64,000 nucleotides of DNA from Polyangium spumosum (GTDB lineage: Bacteria; Myxococcota_A; Polyangia; Polyangiales; Polyangiaceae). The notes beneath the pieces are model-generated. The model did no database searches. It was not told where the DNA came from and saw only the letters and a list, made by a program, of their open reading frames with translations. Shown one piece after another: positions 53,855 to 62,135 of this stretch (position 1 is the stretch's first letter; the number at the start of each line of letters is the position of its first letter). Location of the stretch: positions 62,001 to 126,000 of the forward strand of contig NZ_WJIE01000006.1 in the NCBI RefSeq assembly GCF_009649845.1, in the 5' to 3' direction. The translations under genes were made by a program, and so were the position numbers.

Positions 53855-55240
53855 TCATCGTGCAGACTGCCGCGTTCCCTTGGAGACCCCACCCTTGCGC
53901 TTCAGACCGAGGCCGTGGAGGTACAGGTCCGGGACGTCGTATTTGCCATTCCCGCGGTCGCGCACGATGCCCAGGTCGAGGAGCATGTCGACGAGCTGTT
54001 CGGGTGAGCTTGCTGGGGGACGCGAATCCTGGTCCTCACCCGACCACACGTCCCATCCCGCCGCGAGAGCCGCCACGAGTACATGCCGCGACTCCCATGG
54101 TACCCGCGGGTCCGAGTGCAAACATACCTTCAGCTTGGGGAGCCACCGAATCTCGGTGGCAATTTCCTGGACATGCGCTTGGGACCCGTCATCGAGGGCG
54201 TTTCGAAGAGCGATGGGGCTCAGCACTTGCGAACCGGATGCGTGCCCATTCTCGAGTTCGAGGGCGGCCGCGTTCTCCAAGAGCAAGAACAGAGACCGAG
54301 GGAAGACCTTTCCGTTCCCATCCCGAAGATGATCGAGGAGCCACGAGAATGCCTCCCCCTTCACCTTCGCGGCCCCCATGTAACGCCCCACCAGTCGTTC
54401 CACGAAGGACCTCGCATCCTCCCGCCTCGCGAGGATGGGTATGTGCTCGAGGACGGGATCGAAATCAAAACGAACTCTGTCTCCGCTGCTGCGCTTACAA
54501 TACAAGAACCATGCATTGCTCAGGTTGGCGAGGTGTTTGAGCATCGCGCCATACAAATTTTTGTCTGACCACGAAAGCTCGACATGATCGCCGTACGATT
54601 TGATCATTTCATCGACGATATCGCGGACGTGATATTTGTAAATGTCGGTCCGGAGGAACATCTTGGGACGGATCCGCGACCAGCGACGACCGTGCTCGGC
54701 CCATAAACGAAGCAACCCGCGGACGGTCCCCCCCGCCAGGGTCTCCAGGGCGTCGTATGTCACGAAAGCCCAACGGTCTTCTTGCGCGAGCCTCCGGTCG
54801 AGGCTCTCGAGGACGACCAACGCGGATGCAGGGTCGCCCGCGAAGTGGGGCTGCAAGGCATCAACCAGGGAAGAAAGCCAGAACTTCGTTGCTGCAGTTT
54901 CCTCGTGGGCGTGGTCTTGGTGGAGAAGAATATGCCCGTCCGGTGGCCTTGGCCAGCGCGCCATCGGATACCCTCGCAGCCACTCGGCCTCTCCGCGGAC
55001 GACACGCACGCCGGACGCTCGACGCATCGCCGCGCCCCTCAACGTATCGCTGGAGAGTACGTTGAAAAGCAGCGTCTTGCCGGCGCCGGGGTCGCCCACG
55101 ACCAGCACCACCTCGGGCTCGAGCACGCGCAGGTGCTCCGCGACAGGGTAGAAGCTTCGCCCCGCACGTCCGGCCGTCTCGGCGCTGCGGGTGCCCGAAC
55201 GTAAACTCAGGAGGAGCTCTTCTCTGTCGTCCGAAGTCAT
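53855..55240 (-). CDS. P-loop ATPase, third gene of HEPN/KGGVGR operon
   Basis: A 461-aa protein with Walker A GDPGAGKT (49-56) in VVLVVGDPGAGKTLLFNVLS. Walker B is uncertain (SALVVLESLDRR). The middle is helical with RTDIYKYHVRDIVDEMIKSY and the C-terminal ~80 residues form a winged-helix-like segment (PEQLVDMLLDLGIVRDRGNG). No transmembrane segment. It starts 10 bp after the KGGVGR gene. Base composition is AT-richer than flanking genes. The partner role in a conflict system is inferred from context and not from a recognised family. Confidence 0.85.
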   Translation of the reverse strand: MTSDDREELLLSLRSGTRSAETAGRAGRSFYPVAEHLRVLEPEVVLVVGDPGAGKTLLFNVLSSDTLRGAAMRRASGVRVVRGEAEWLRGYPMARWPRPPDGHILLHQDHAHEETAATKFWLSSLVDALQPHFAGDPASALVVLESLDRRLAQEDRWAFVTYDALETLAGGTVRGLLRLWAEHGRRWSRIRPKMFLRTDIYKYHVRDIVDEMIKSYGDHVELSWSDKNLYGAMLKHLANLSNAWFLYCKRSSGDRVRFDFDPVLEHIPILARREDARSFVERLVGRYMGAAKVKGEAFSWLLDHLRDGNGKVFPRSLFLLLENAAALELENGHASGSQVLSPIALRNALDDGSQAHVQEIATEIRWLPKLKVCLHSDPRVPWESRHVLVAALAAGWDVWSGEDQDSRPPASSPEQLVDMLLDLGIVRDRGNGKYDVPDLYLHGLGLKRKGGVSKGTRQSAR

Positions 55241-55250
55241 GGGCCCCCCT

Positions 55251-56648
55251 TCAGTCGACCCCCTGATCAGGCCCTTTCTCGCCTACGGGAAACTGCGCGA
55301 GGATCCGCCCAGCGACTTCGCGGTAGGAGCCGACCACGAGATCGGGCACCACATCGTCGAGCGATGGAAAGAATGCGAATCGGGATCGATAAGGAATCGC
55401 TATCGCTCGACTGGGCGCCGACTTCGTATCGATATCACGCACGGACCAGAACTCGTCGCCGGGGTCTTCGTCCGCCGCGACCAGATAATGATCACGCATC
55501 GTCCCTTCGAGCCAGTCCTGGAATTGCGCACGGGCCAGCTTTTCGACCGCCACGTTGTCGACCACCATGGCCTGCACGACGAAACAATTGGCCTGCAAGC
55601 CATCCCTTCGAATCCGCTCCTCCCCGAGGTTCCGGATCACCTGCGTCAAACCGAGCTGACTCTGCGTGCTATTTGTCCCGAAGAGCACGTGCAGGTGCGC
55701 GATGCCGTCCAGCAGGAGGCCGGCGGACGCGGACAGGCCCGCGCGAGAATCGAGCAGGATCCAATCGGGCTCGATCTCGTCCCGCGCATGGACGAGCAGA
55801 CCCTCCAGCGGATGGCGCTCTCCCCGTACCTCCAGATCGATCCGAGATAGCTTGGCTAGATAGCTTTCGTCCACGCTCCCGGCAGGCATGACCACGATCT
55901 CGGCGCCCTCGGCGTCGCCGACGAGAGATTCGCGCCTGCATCGGTGCACATAGTCGCCGAATGGCACGTCGCCGAGCGGCGCCTCCAGGAGATAGTCGAC
56001 GACCCCACGAGAAGCATCGTCGTCCCCGCCTGGCAGGTCTTTCGGATCGGGCGCGAGGAGCGTCCCGGCGCCGGGAGCGTCGAGATCCATGTCGATCACG
56101 AGCACCCGCTCGCCTTCCCGTGCACGCTGGATCGCGAACGCGGCGAGCGCCGTCGTGCGACCCACGCCGCCCTTGAACGAATAAAACACGACGATGGGCG
56201 GCCCCTTGGCCGGCGTCCCGTCCTCCTTCGTCTCCGCCTTGGCAGGTCGCCATTTTCGGCTCGCTTCCCATGGAGGTGTGCGGAAGCGAGGGAGCCAGGC
56301 CGTACGGGTGCGGGTACGGTCGTCGATGCGGAACTTATCGATACCGGGGACGGTGATCCCCTCGTCCCAGGCCGACGAATAGACGAGCTTGTCGGCGCGG
56401 GAGGTCTTCGCGGAAGAAATCCAGACCTGGCCGGTCCAGAACCGGCCGGAGCCTGCGAGCGCTCCCTCGACGCGGGCCCGGAGCGCTCCCTCCTCCGCAC
56501 CGGGGCGCAACCAGAGGATCACGCGCAGCAGACCGAAGAGGTCCTGCCCGAGGACCGCTTTTTCAATGCTCTCCTCGGCCTCCACGAGCGTGGAAAGAGC
56601 GTGCACCGCATTTCGGCGCGCTTCAGCGATGTGAACGTTCGCCGTCAT
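55251..56648 (-). CDS. KGGVGR-variant ParA/MinD-like ATPase
   Basis: A 465-aa protein. Residues 1-145 form an effector-associated-like N-terminal region (AVHALSTLVEAEESIEKAVL). The ATPase has the deviant Walker A FKGGVGRTT (158-166, Arg instead of Lys), Walker A' partner VLVIDMDLDAPG (182-193) and ILLDSRAG. The KGGVGR variant is known from ATPases encoded in predicted bacterial conflict systems. The ATG overlaps the HEPN stop by 4 bp (ATGA), so both are translated together. Confidence 0.9.
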   Translation of the reverse strand: MTANVHIAEARRNAVHALSTLVEAEESIEKAVLGQDLFGLLRVILWLRPGAEEGALRARVEGALAGSGRFWTGQVWISSAKTSRADKLVYSSAWDEGITVPGIDKFRIDDRTRTRTAWLPRFRTPPWEASRKWRPAKAETKEDGTPAKGPPIVVFYSFKGGVGRTTALAAFAIQRAREGERVLVIDMDLDAPGAGTLLAPDPKDLPGGDDDASRGVVDYLLEAPLGDVPFGDYVHRCRRESLVGDAEGAEIVVMPAGSVDESYLAKLSRIDLEVRGERHPLEGLLVHARDEIEPDWILLDSRAGLSASAGLLLDGIAHLHVLFGTNSTQSQLGLTQVIRNLGEERIRRDGLQANCFVVQAMVVDNVAVEKLARAQFQDWLEGTMRDHYLVAADEDPGDEFWSVRDIDTKSAPSRAIAIPYRSRFAFFPSLDDVVPDLVVGSYREVAGRILAQFPVGEKGPDQGVD

Positions 56649-57202
56649 GACGTGACCAGCCCGTCTCGCATCATCGCCCCGACGGTCGATACATACACCG
56701 CCTCCGCCTCCTTGACCCATGCCGTGGCATCCTTCACGGCCCCCTCCGCGTGGTACCGGATGTCCGTGAACTTTGCCTGCCAGCCGAACGGAGGGTTCTT
56801 CGGATTGATGGTGGGCGCATACCTCGCAACGTATGGGGCGAGCACGGCGGTGTAGCCAGTCGTCGCCTCTGCCAGGTCGCCGAGGTCATGGTCACGTCCT
56901 CGCTCCCGCGCCTCCCGGCGGGCCTCGCCCCTGAAACGCCTGAGCGTCGAGCCAGTCGGCTGAAGCTCTCGCCTCAAGTTCACCTTCTGGCCCTTGCGCC
57001 CTAGCTCGATCGCGGTCGCCTCCGCCTCCTTCGCGAGGCGGCCGATCATGACGACCGACCTCAACGAGCACTCGACGACGTACCCTGCCAGGTACGCCGC
57101 CCCGTCATGCCGCTGCGCGTCGAGGAGAGTCCGCGCGTCCTCCAAATGCTTGGCCGCTGCTGCGGGGTAATCGTCCCCGTTGCTCGATGCCAGGTTCGAC
57201 AC
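56645..57202 (-). CDS. HEPN-domain protein (putative RNase), 185 aa
   Basis: GTG start. HEPN hallmarks: an N-terminal helix, AGYVVECSL (39-47), and an Arg-rich helix with Arg99 to His105 (REARERGRDHDLGDL) fitting the Rx4-6H RNase motif. The C-terminal helix carries EGAVKDATAWVKEAEAVY. It leads a three-gene operon with a KGGVGR ATPase and a P-loop ATPase. TAGCCT lies four bases before the GTG. HEPN proteins are frequent toxins of abortive-infection and toxin-antitoxin systems. Confidence 0.87.
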   Translation of the reverse strand: MSNLASSNGDDYPAAAAKHLEDARTLLDAQRHDGAAYLAGYVVECSLRSVVMIGRLAKEAEATAIELGRKGQKVNLRRELQPTGSTLRRFRGEARREARERGRDHDLGDLAEATTGYTAVLAPYVARYAPTINPKNPPFGWQAKFTDIRYHAEGAVKDATAWVKEAEAVYVSTVGAMMRDGLVTS

Positions 57203-57654
57203 GCGCGCAGGCTACATGTTCGGCCTTTCCAGGCCAAGCTTCCCTCGCCCGCCGCCGCTCCGCGGCAAACGCCGAACCACGCGACGTGGCCCCCCTCCCC
57301 CTCCTCCCCACCCACCCCGCCACGCCGCCTCCCCCTCCACGTCGCCGCGGCCGAGCCTCCGGCGCCCTTTTCGCGCCGTCCTCCCCGCCACGGCGGACGC
57401 ACCAGCACCCTTTCCGCACCCTCCGCCACGCCGTCGACGAGCGTCCCGCAACGCCGCCGCCCCCTCCGCCACCACGCCGCAGCGCCCCGAGCAACGTTTC
57501 CGCACCCTCCGCCACCACGCAGCGCCATCGTACGTCACCTCGCCGCGCCCTGCCCCTCGCCCGGCGACCGCCCAGGCAGCAAAAATCCGCCGCATGACAT
57601 GCAGGCGCGCTCCGTCTTGTTGTTCGCTCTCCACGAACAACCAGGAGGTCTGCC
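57203..57654. other. C-rich intergenic region between defence operon and 57655 gene
   Basis: About 450 bp, very rich in CCG and CCAC, with long open frames on both strands that have no start context and look like composition artefacts. A 19-bp stretch (57410-57428) recurs exactly at 57497-57515. No gene is supported. Confidence 0.6.
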
Positions 57655-58344
57655 ATGTCGGTCCTGCCCAACGCGAAGACGCCCACTGCCCGCTGCGAGC
57701 TCAAGAGCCTCTACACGAGGACGATGCTCGAAAAATTCGCCGACGTCCCCGCCCTGAATGGCCTCGCAGGAAAGCTCGAGGGCGCCACGAGCGCGCTCCT
57801 CGCGCGCGAGGGGGCGTATCAGCAGAAAATCAAGGAGCTCATCGTCGTCCGCGTCGAGGTCCAGTTCACGAACAGGCTCGCCGATCAGGTCGTGCGCCTC
57901 GCCCTCAAGCGCGCCGAGATCGAGGATGGGCGCCCCGGTGGGCGGATCGTCACCGTCCTCTTCCCGAACGGCTCGACGCCGATCATCAAGCCCGTCGGCG
58001 GCAGACAGGTCAAGGAGATGCGCGCCCTCGAAGGTCGTTACACCGAGAGCGCCGCCATCTACCCCGCGGGCTCGGACGAGCTCGACAAGATCACCGCCGC
58101 CCGGGTCCGGTACGAGCAGGCGCTCGAAGCACGCAGGCTCGGCATGGAAGCCGCGGCCCAGGCGCGCTCGGCGCGGAACCTCGCCAAAGAGGAGTTTCTC
58201 GACGTCTTCGCCGAGGTCGCCAATCGCATCAAGGCCGCCTTCCCCCGCGACAAGAAGACCCAAGACCTCTTCTTCCTGAAAGACAAGACCGACGACGGGC
58301 TCGACGCCGCCGACGTCGCCGATGTCGCCGACGGCGAGGGGTAA
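57655..58344 (+). CDS. hypothetical protein, 229 aa
   Basis: AGGAGG lies eight bases before the ATG. The protein is helical (LEGATSALLAREGAYQQKIK, ARVRYEQALEARRLGMEAAA), with a short beta segment (GGRIVTVLFPNGSTPIIKPV) and an acidic tail of ADV repeats. No signal peptide or catalytic motif. It is similar in layout to the protein at 1419, perhaps a lineage-specific family. It lies beside the defence operon but on the opposite strand. Confidence 0.8.
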   Translation: MSVLPNAKTPTARCELKSLYTRTMLEKFADVPALNGLAGKLEGATSALLAREGAYQQKIKELIVVRVEVQFTNRLADQVVRLALKRAEIEDGRPGGRIVTVLFPNGSTPIIKPVGGRQVKEMRALEGRYTESAAIYPAGSDELDKITAARVRYEQALEARRLGMEAAAQARSARNLAKEEFLDVFAEVANRIKAAFPRDKKTQDLFFLKDKTDDGLDAADVADVADGEG

Positions 58345-58384
58345 TCCGAGCGCCCGAAGCCCAGCGGGCCGGGACGGCGTGGAC

Positions 58385-58415
58385 AAAAAGAAAGAGCCCG
58401 GCTCGCACCGGGCTC
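58385..58415 (-). terminator. intrinsic terminator of 6S RNA
   Basis: An 8-bp perfect GC stem (58415-58408 with 58401-58394) around a 6-nt loop, followed on the minus strand by TTTCTTTTT. Confidence 0.9.
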
Positions 58416-58420
58416 GAAAA

Positions 58421-58614
58421 GGTTCCTTACCGCCGTAGACGTGGGTTGATTCGCTTGAACCCCTAGCTTGCGGCTAGGTGGGTACCCGATGTGCCGCTTC
58501 AGGCTTCCCGATGACTTCTCGGGCCTAGCTCACCACGACAGCTTTGTGGGCCCCTGGTTCATGCTTACTCGGGATTCAATTGCCAATCACCTCACAGAGA
58601 ACAGCAGAGGGAAC
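58421..58614 (-). ncRNA. ssrS: 6S RNA
   Basis: A ~194-nt minus-strand RNA with the 6S layout: a closing stem between GTTCCC at the 5' end and GGAAC near the 3' end, an open central region, and an upper arm. Segments resemble E. coli 6S: GGTGAGC...CCCGAGAAG...GGGAAGCC and GGTTCAAGCGAATCA...CTACGGCGG. The promoter predicts a start at 58614 and a strong terminator follows. 6S RNA binds the housekeeping RNA polymerase and releases it during outgrowth by templating a product RNA. There is no competing open frame. Confidence 0.85.
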
Positions 58615-58620
58615 GAGCCT

Positions 58621-58648
58621 ATCTTACAGAGATAACGTTCCCCCGCAA
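58621..58648 (-). promoter_or_regulatory. promoter of 6S RNA
   Basis: On the minus strand TTGCGG (58648-58643), 16-bp spacer, TAAGAT (58626-58621). The predicted start, seven bases on, coincides with the first base of the closing stem. Confidence 0.7.
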
Positions 58649-58662
58649 CCCCCCAGGCGACC

Positions 58663-59505
58663 TCATGCATTGATCGCGTCCACCAGCGCATCATGCAGAT
58701 GCCCATTCGACACGGCGAGATGACCCTCGTGGTAGTTCGGCACCCCGCCATCCAGCGCCGTCACCCTCCCCCGCGCCGCCAGCACCACCGCGCAACCCGC
58801 CGCCACATCCCAGATGTTGAGCTTGCGCTCCCAGTAACCGTCGTACGTCCCGTCCGCGACCATACACAAGTCGATCGCCGCGCTCCCGCAACGCCGCACC
58901 CCCTGCACCACGTGCTTCACGCTCATGAAGGAGTGGAAGTTGTTCGCAGGCGCCACGTTGCGGACCGGCGGAAACCCCGTCGCCACGAGCGCGTCCTCGA
59001 GCCGCGTCGTCGGGCTCACGCCACATCGCTGGCCGTTGCGCCGCGCCTCCCCAGGACGGGCCGGCCTGCCCACGACGCTCACGGGCTCTCCCACCCAGCC
59101 GCTCCAGCGCAAGCCCAGCGCCGGAGCCACCACGGCCCCCGCGATCGGCTCGTCGCCGTCGAAGAGGCCCACCGAGATGCTCCAGAAGGGGTGGCCATGC
59201 ACGAAGTTCGTCGTGCCGTCGAGCGGGTCGACGTACCAGACGAGGCCGCCGCGCAAGTCCATCGGCGAGGAGCCGTCGCCCCGCTCCTCGCCCACGACCG
59301 GGATGCCAGGCGCGAGCGAGCCGAGGCGCAACGTGAGCATGTCCTCGCTCGCTCGGTCGTACGCGGTGACGAGGTCAAAAGGGCCCTTCGACTCGACGGG
59401 CGGGCGCGAGCGGAAGCCAGCGCTCACGAGCGCGCCCGCCTCCTCGGCCACGAGCTGCGCGATCGCGGCAAACTGCGCGCGCTCTCCCGTCGTCGTGCTC
59501 TTCAT
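58663..59505 (-). CDS. inositol monophosphatase family protein
   Basis: A 280-aa enzyme with metal motifs VVGEE (70-74), DPLDGTTNF (93-101) and WDVAAGCAVV near the C-terminus, as in SuhB/CysQ. It hydrolyses sugar or nucleotide phosphates with Mg2+. The ATG overlaps the stop of mpl (ATGA), so it is the second gene of a two-gene operon. The 6S RNA follows after about 50 bp on the same strand with its own promoter. Confidence 0.93.
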   Translation of the reverse strand: MKSTTTGERAQFAAIAQLVAEEAGALVSAGFRSRPPVESKGPFDLVTAYDRASEDMLTLRLGSLAPGIPVVGEERGDGSSPMDLRGGLVWYVDPLDGTTNFVHGHPFWSISVGLFDGDEPIAGAVVAPALGLRWSGWVGEPVSVVGRPARPGEARRNGQRCGVSPTTRLEDALVATGFPPVRNVAPANNFHSFMSVKHVVQGVRRCGSAAIDLCMVADGTYDGYWERKLNIWDVAAGCAVVLAARGRVTALDGGVPNYHEGHLAVSNGHLHDALVDAINA

Positions 59506-60971
59506 CGGGCGAGCGCCCCTCGGAGCTTCTCGTAGATCCCACCAAACGCGCCGTTCGAGAGCAACGCGATGGTGTCGCCGGCCGCCGCGTCCCGCGCGAG
59601 CAGGGTGACGATCTCGTCGACGGACGAGGGCAAAAGCGCGCGCTTGCCCCGGGCCTCGAGCGCCTTTGCGAGCGCGCAGAGGTCGAGCCGCTCGGCCTCG
59701 GGGATCTCGGGGCGGCCGAGCGGGGCGAGGACGATGACGTCGGCCGCGTCGAAGGAGGTCGCGTATTGCGCCTGATGAAGGGCGCGGCAGGCCGTCGCGC
59801 TGCGAGGCTCGAAGACGGCGAAGAGCGCGCCTTGCGTGTGGCGAGCGCGCAACGCGCGAAGGGTCTCGTCGACGGCCGTGGGGTGATGGGCGAAGTCGTC
59901 GTAGACGCGGACGCCGCGTACTTCGTAGAGCAAGTCCTGCCGGCGGCGGACGCCCTGGAAGGTCGCGAGCGCGGAGATGACGGTGGAGAGCGGGACGCCG
60001 AAGCCCTGCGCGACCGCAGCAGCAGCAGCGAGCGCGTTGCGGATGTTGTGACGGCCAGGGATCGTGACCGCGGCGCGGCCCGCGTAGACGCCGCCGGCGT
60101 AGAGGTCGAAGGACTGGCCCGCCTCGTCGACCTCGGCCGGCGCGGCGAGCCAGTGCGGCGGTTTTCCATGGGTGTCGTCACCCTCGAGGGCGAACCAGGC
60201 GACCTCGGCGCGGGCCGAGGCGGAGACGACGTCGACGACGTGTTCGTCGGCCGCAGCCGCGACGATGAGCCCACCCTCGGGGACACGCTCGACGAAGCCG
60301 CGGAAGGCCGCGAGGTAGGAGGCCTCGTCGGGGTAGATGTCGATGTGGTCGTGCTCGATCGAGGTGAGGATCGCGACCTCGGGGCGGTAGTGCCAGAACT
60401 TCGGGGTCTTCTCGAAGAAGGCCGTGTCGTACTCGTCTCCCTCGACGACGAAGGGCGTTTTCCGACGCGCGAGGCCTTCCCCCGTGACGAGCGGCAGGCG
60501 TCCGCCGCGGGCGACGTCGCCGGGGACGCGGAAGCTCGTGTCGAAGTTCTTGGGCAAGCCGCCGATGAGGAAGCCCGGGTCGCGGCCGGCCTCGTGCAGG
60601 AGCCAGGCGGCGAGGGCGCTCGTCGTGGTCTTGCCATGGGTGCCGCCGACGACGAGCGGGGAGCGAAACACGAGCAGGAGCTCGGCGAGCGCATGCGGCA
60701 TGCTCTTCGTCGGGATGCCGCCGTCGAGCGCGGCGCGAGCCTCGGGGTTCGACGGGCGGCAGACGTTGCCGATGACGACGAGGTCGGGGCGGGGTTCGAG
60801 GTGCGCGGGATCAAAGCCCTCCATGAGCCGGATGCCCCAGCGCTCGAGGGCGGGGCCCATGGGTGGATAAAAGGCGACGTCGGAGCCGGAGACGTCATGC
60901 CCGCTGGCCTTGAAGAGCCCGGCGAGCGCGCCCATCCCGGTGCCTGCGACGCCCACGAGGTGCACGTGCAT
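59502..60971 (-). CDS. mpl: UDP-N-acetylmuramate--L-alanyl-gamma-D-glutamyl-mDAP ligase
   Basis: A 489-aa Mur-family ligase. GVAGTGMGALA at the N-terminus binds UDP, GTHGKTTT (110-117) is the P-loop, EGDEYDTAFFEKTPKF (Mpl signature) and GRHNIRNALAA follow, and the C-terminal domain has YDDFAHHPTAV. Mpl recycles cell-wall tripeptide. The ATG is immediate to HVHLVGVAGTG; TAGCAA lies ten bases upstream. It is divergent from the small lipoprotein and translationally coupled to the IMPase gene. Confidence 0.95.
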   Translation of the reverse strand: MHVHLVGVAGTGMGALAGLFKASGHDVSGSDVAFYPPMGPALERWGIRLMEGFDPAHLEPRPDLVVIGNVCRPSNPEARAALDGGIPTKSMPHALAELLLVFRSPLVVGGTHGKTTTSALAAWLLHEAGRDPGFLIGGLPKNFDTSFRVPGDVARGGRLPLVTGEGLARRKTPFVVEGDEYDTAFFEKTPKFWHYRPEVAILTSIEHDHIDIYPDEASYLAAFRGFVERVPEGGLIVAAAADEHVVDVVSASARAEVAWFALEGDDTHGKPPHWLAAPAEVDEAGQSFDLYAGGVYAGRAAVTIPGRHNIRNALAAAAAVAQGFGVPLSTVISALATFQGVRRRQDLLYEVRGVRVYDDFAHHPTAVDETLRALRARHTQGALFAVFEPRSATACRALHQAQYATSFDAADVIVLAPLGRPEIPEAERLDLCALAKALEARGKRALLPSSVDEIVTLLARDAAAGDTIALLSNGAFGGIYEKLRGALAR

Positions 60972-61073
60972 GGCGGGGAGTTTGCTACAGGAGTGCAGGA
61001 GGGCGCCACGCTCAAAGCGCCGCGACGAACACCACGTTTGATTCCCGGTGGCGCTTCCGATAAAGCCGGGATC

Positions 61074-61427
61074 ATGAAGAAGGTTTCGAGCGCGCTCGTC
61101 GGCTTGTTCGTCACGTCCGCCCTGCTCGTCGCCGCGTGCGGCCAGCCCAAGCAGGCAGAGGTGCCCGACGCCCTGGGCGACACGGGCGCCGCCGACATGG
61201 CCAGCGAAGAGGCCGCGCCGAAGCCGGCAGAAGAAGGCGACGCCAAGCCCGAAGGCGAGGCCGACATGAAGCAGAAGTGCTGCACGTCGTGCAAAGAAGC
61301 GCTGGCGACGGATCGCTCGGGCACGCCGCCGGATCAGATCCCGTGCGCAGACTTCACCGCAGCGCTGAGCCCGTGGTGCCTCGAATACTTCCGCGCGAAT
61401 CCGACGAAGGCATCCGAGTGTCAGTGA
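61074..61427 (+). CDS. small lipoprotein with vicinal cysteines, 117 aa
   Basis: Signal ending LLVAAC (Cys22), an Ala/Glu/Pro/Lys-rich spacer, and a compact C-terminal part KQKCCTSCKEALATDRSGTP ... IPCADF ... WCLEYFRA. The CCxxC and later Cys suggest metal or disulphide. No family recognised. It is divergent from mpl across 102 bp. Confidence 0.82.
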   Translation: MKKVSSALVGLFVTSALLVAACGQPKQAEVPDALGDTGAADMASEEAAPKPAEEGDAKPEGEADMKQKCCTSCKEALATDRSGTPPDQIPCADFTAALSPWCLEYFRANPTKASECQ

Positions 61428-61433
61428 TCCTCT

Positions 61434-61457
61434 CCCCTCTCCCGCGAGGGAGAGGGG
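61434..61457. repeat. 10-bp hairpin repeat (REP-like)
   Basis: CCCCTCTCCC, a GCGA loop and GGGAGAGGGG, followed by a purine-rich stretch ctgggggtgaggg. Such elements are scattered after genes in many high-GC genomes. It lacks a T tract, so is not a classical terminator. Confidence 0.7.
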
Positions 61458-61516
61458 CTGGGGGTGAGGGAGTCGTCCGATCCAAGGATCGAGCCCAGCT
61501 CGTGTAATCTAGGGCC

Positions 61517-62134
61517 ATGGCGCGACCTTCTCGTCCTCCCGGCTTCGACATGACGTACCGCCCGGACAGCACGGTCTCGTTCGGGCCGCCGCTCCGGGAA
61601 CGCCTCCCCTGGCTCGCCTACCTCGGCGTCGCGCTGCTCATCTCGGGCGCGATCGTCTACGGGCAACACGCCCCGACGAACTCGTGGCTCTTCAAGTACG
61701 TCGTCGAGGACGACCGTCACCGCATCATGCCGGCGAGCGTGTGCGCGATCATCCTGTTCTGCAGCGCGGTCGCAGGCGTGTTGCGTGATCAGATGCGCGG
61801 GGTCGTGGTGAACCCGGACGGCATCGTGTTGCGGGAGCTGCTCTCGTTCGGCGTGCCGCGGGTGCGGACGTGGAGCTGGTCGCAGATCGACAAGGTGCGC
61901 ATCCCGAAGACGGAGCAGAAGGACAAGGAGCTGCCGGTGCTGCTCGGCAGCATCGGGCTCGACCTCTGGGACGGGACGAGCGCGCTCCTGCCACCCGTGA
62001 GCAACATGCTGGAGCTCGCGATGATCCTCGAGCGCGTGGCCCTCGCCCGCGCGATCCCGCTCGAAGGCACGACGGGCATGCTCGACGAGCTGCAAGCCGC
62101 CGGCGTCGACAGCAAGCGCGCGCCCGCAGCCTAG
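61517..62134 (+). CDS. membrane protein with two segments, 205 aa
   Basis: TAATCT lies six bases before the ATG and no Shine-Dalgarno is present (leaderless candidate). Two hydrophobic segments (~33-50 and ~72-92) are followed by a PH-like cytosolic region (VVNPDGIVLRELLSFGVPRV, SWSQIDKVRIPKTEQKDKEL). This is the style of DUF304/bPH2-like membrane proteins, a loose guess. It converges with the amidohydrolase gene, 1 bp apart. Confidence 0.82.
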   Translation: MARPSRPPGFDMTYRPDSTVSFGPPLRERLPWLAYLGVALLISGAIVYGQHAPTNSWLFKYVVEDDRHRIMPASVCAIILFCSAVAGVLRDQMRGVVVNPDGIVLRELLSFGVPRVRTWSWSQIDKVRIPKTEQKDKELPVLLGSIGLDLWDGTSALLPPVSNMLELAMILERVALARAIPLEGTTGMLDELQAAGVDSKRAPAA

Positions 62135-62135
62135 G

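Noticed and set aside
57107-57757. Overlapping Pro/Arg-rich open frames on both strands
   Set aside because: Low-complexity composition only; no ribosome site, no conserved segment, and they clash with two well-supported genes.
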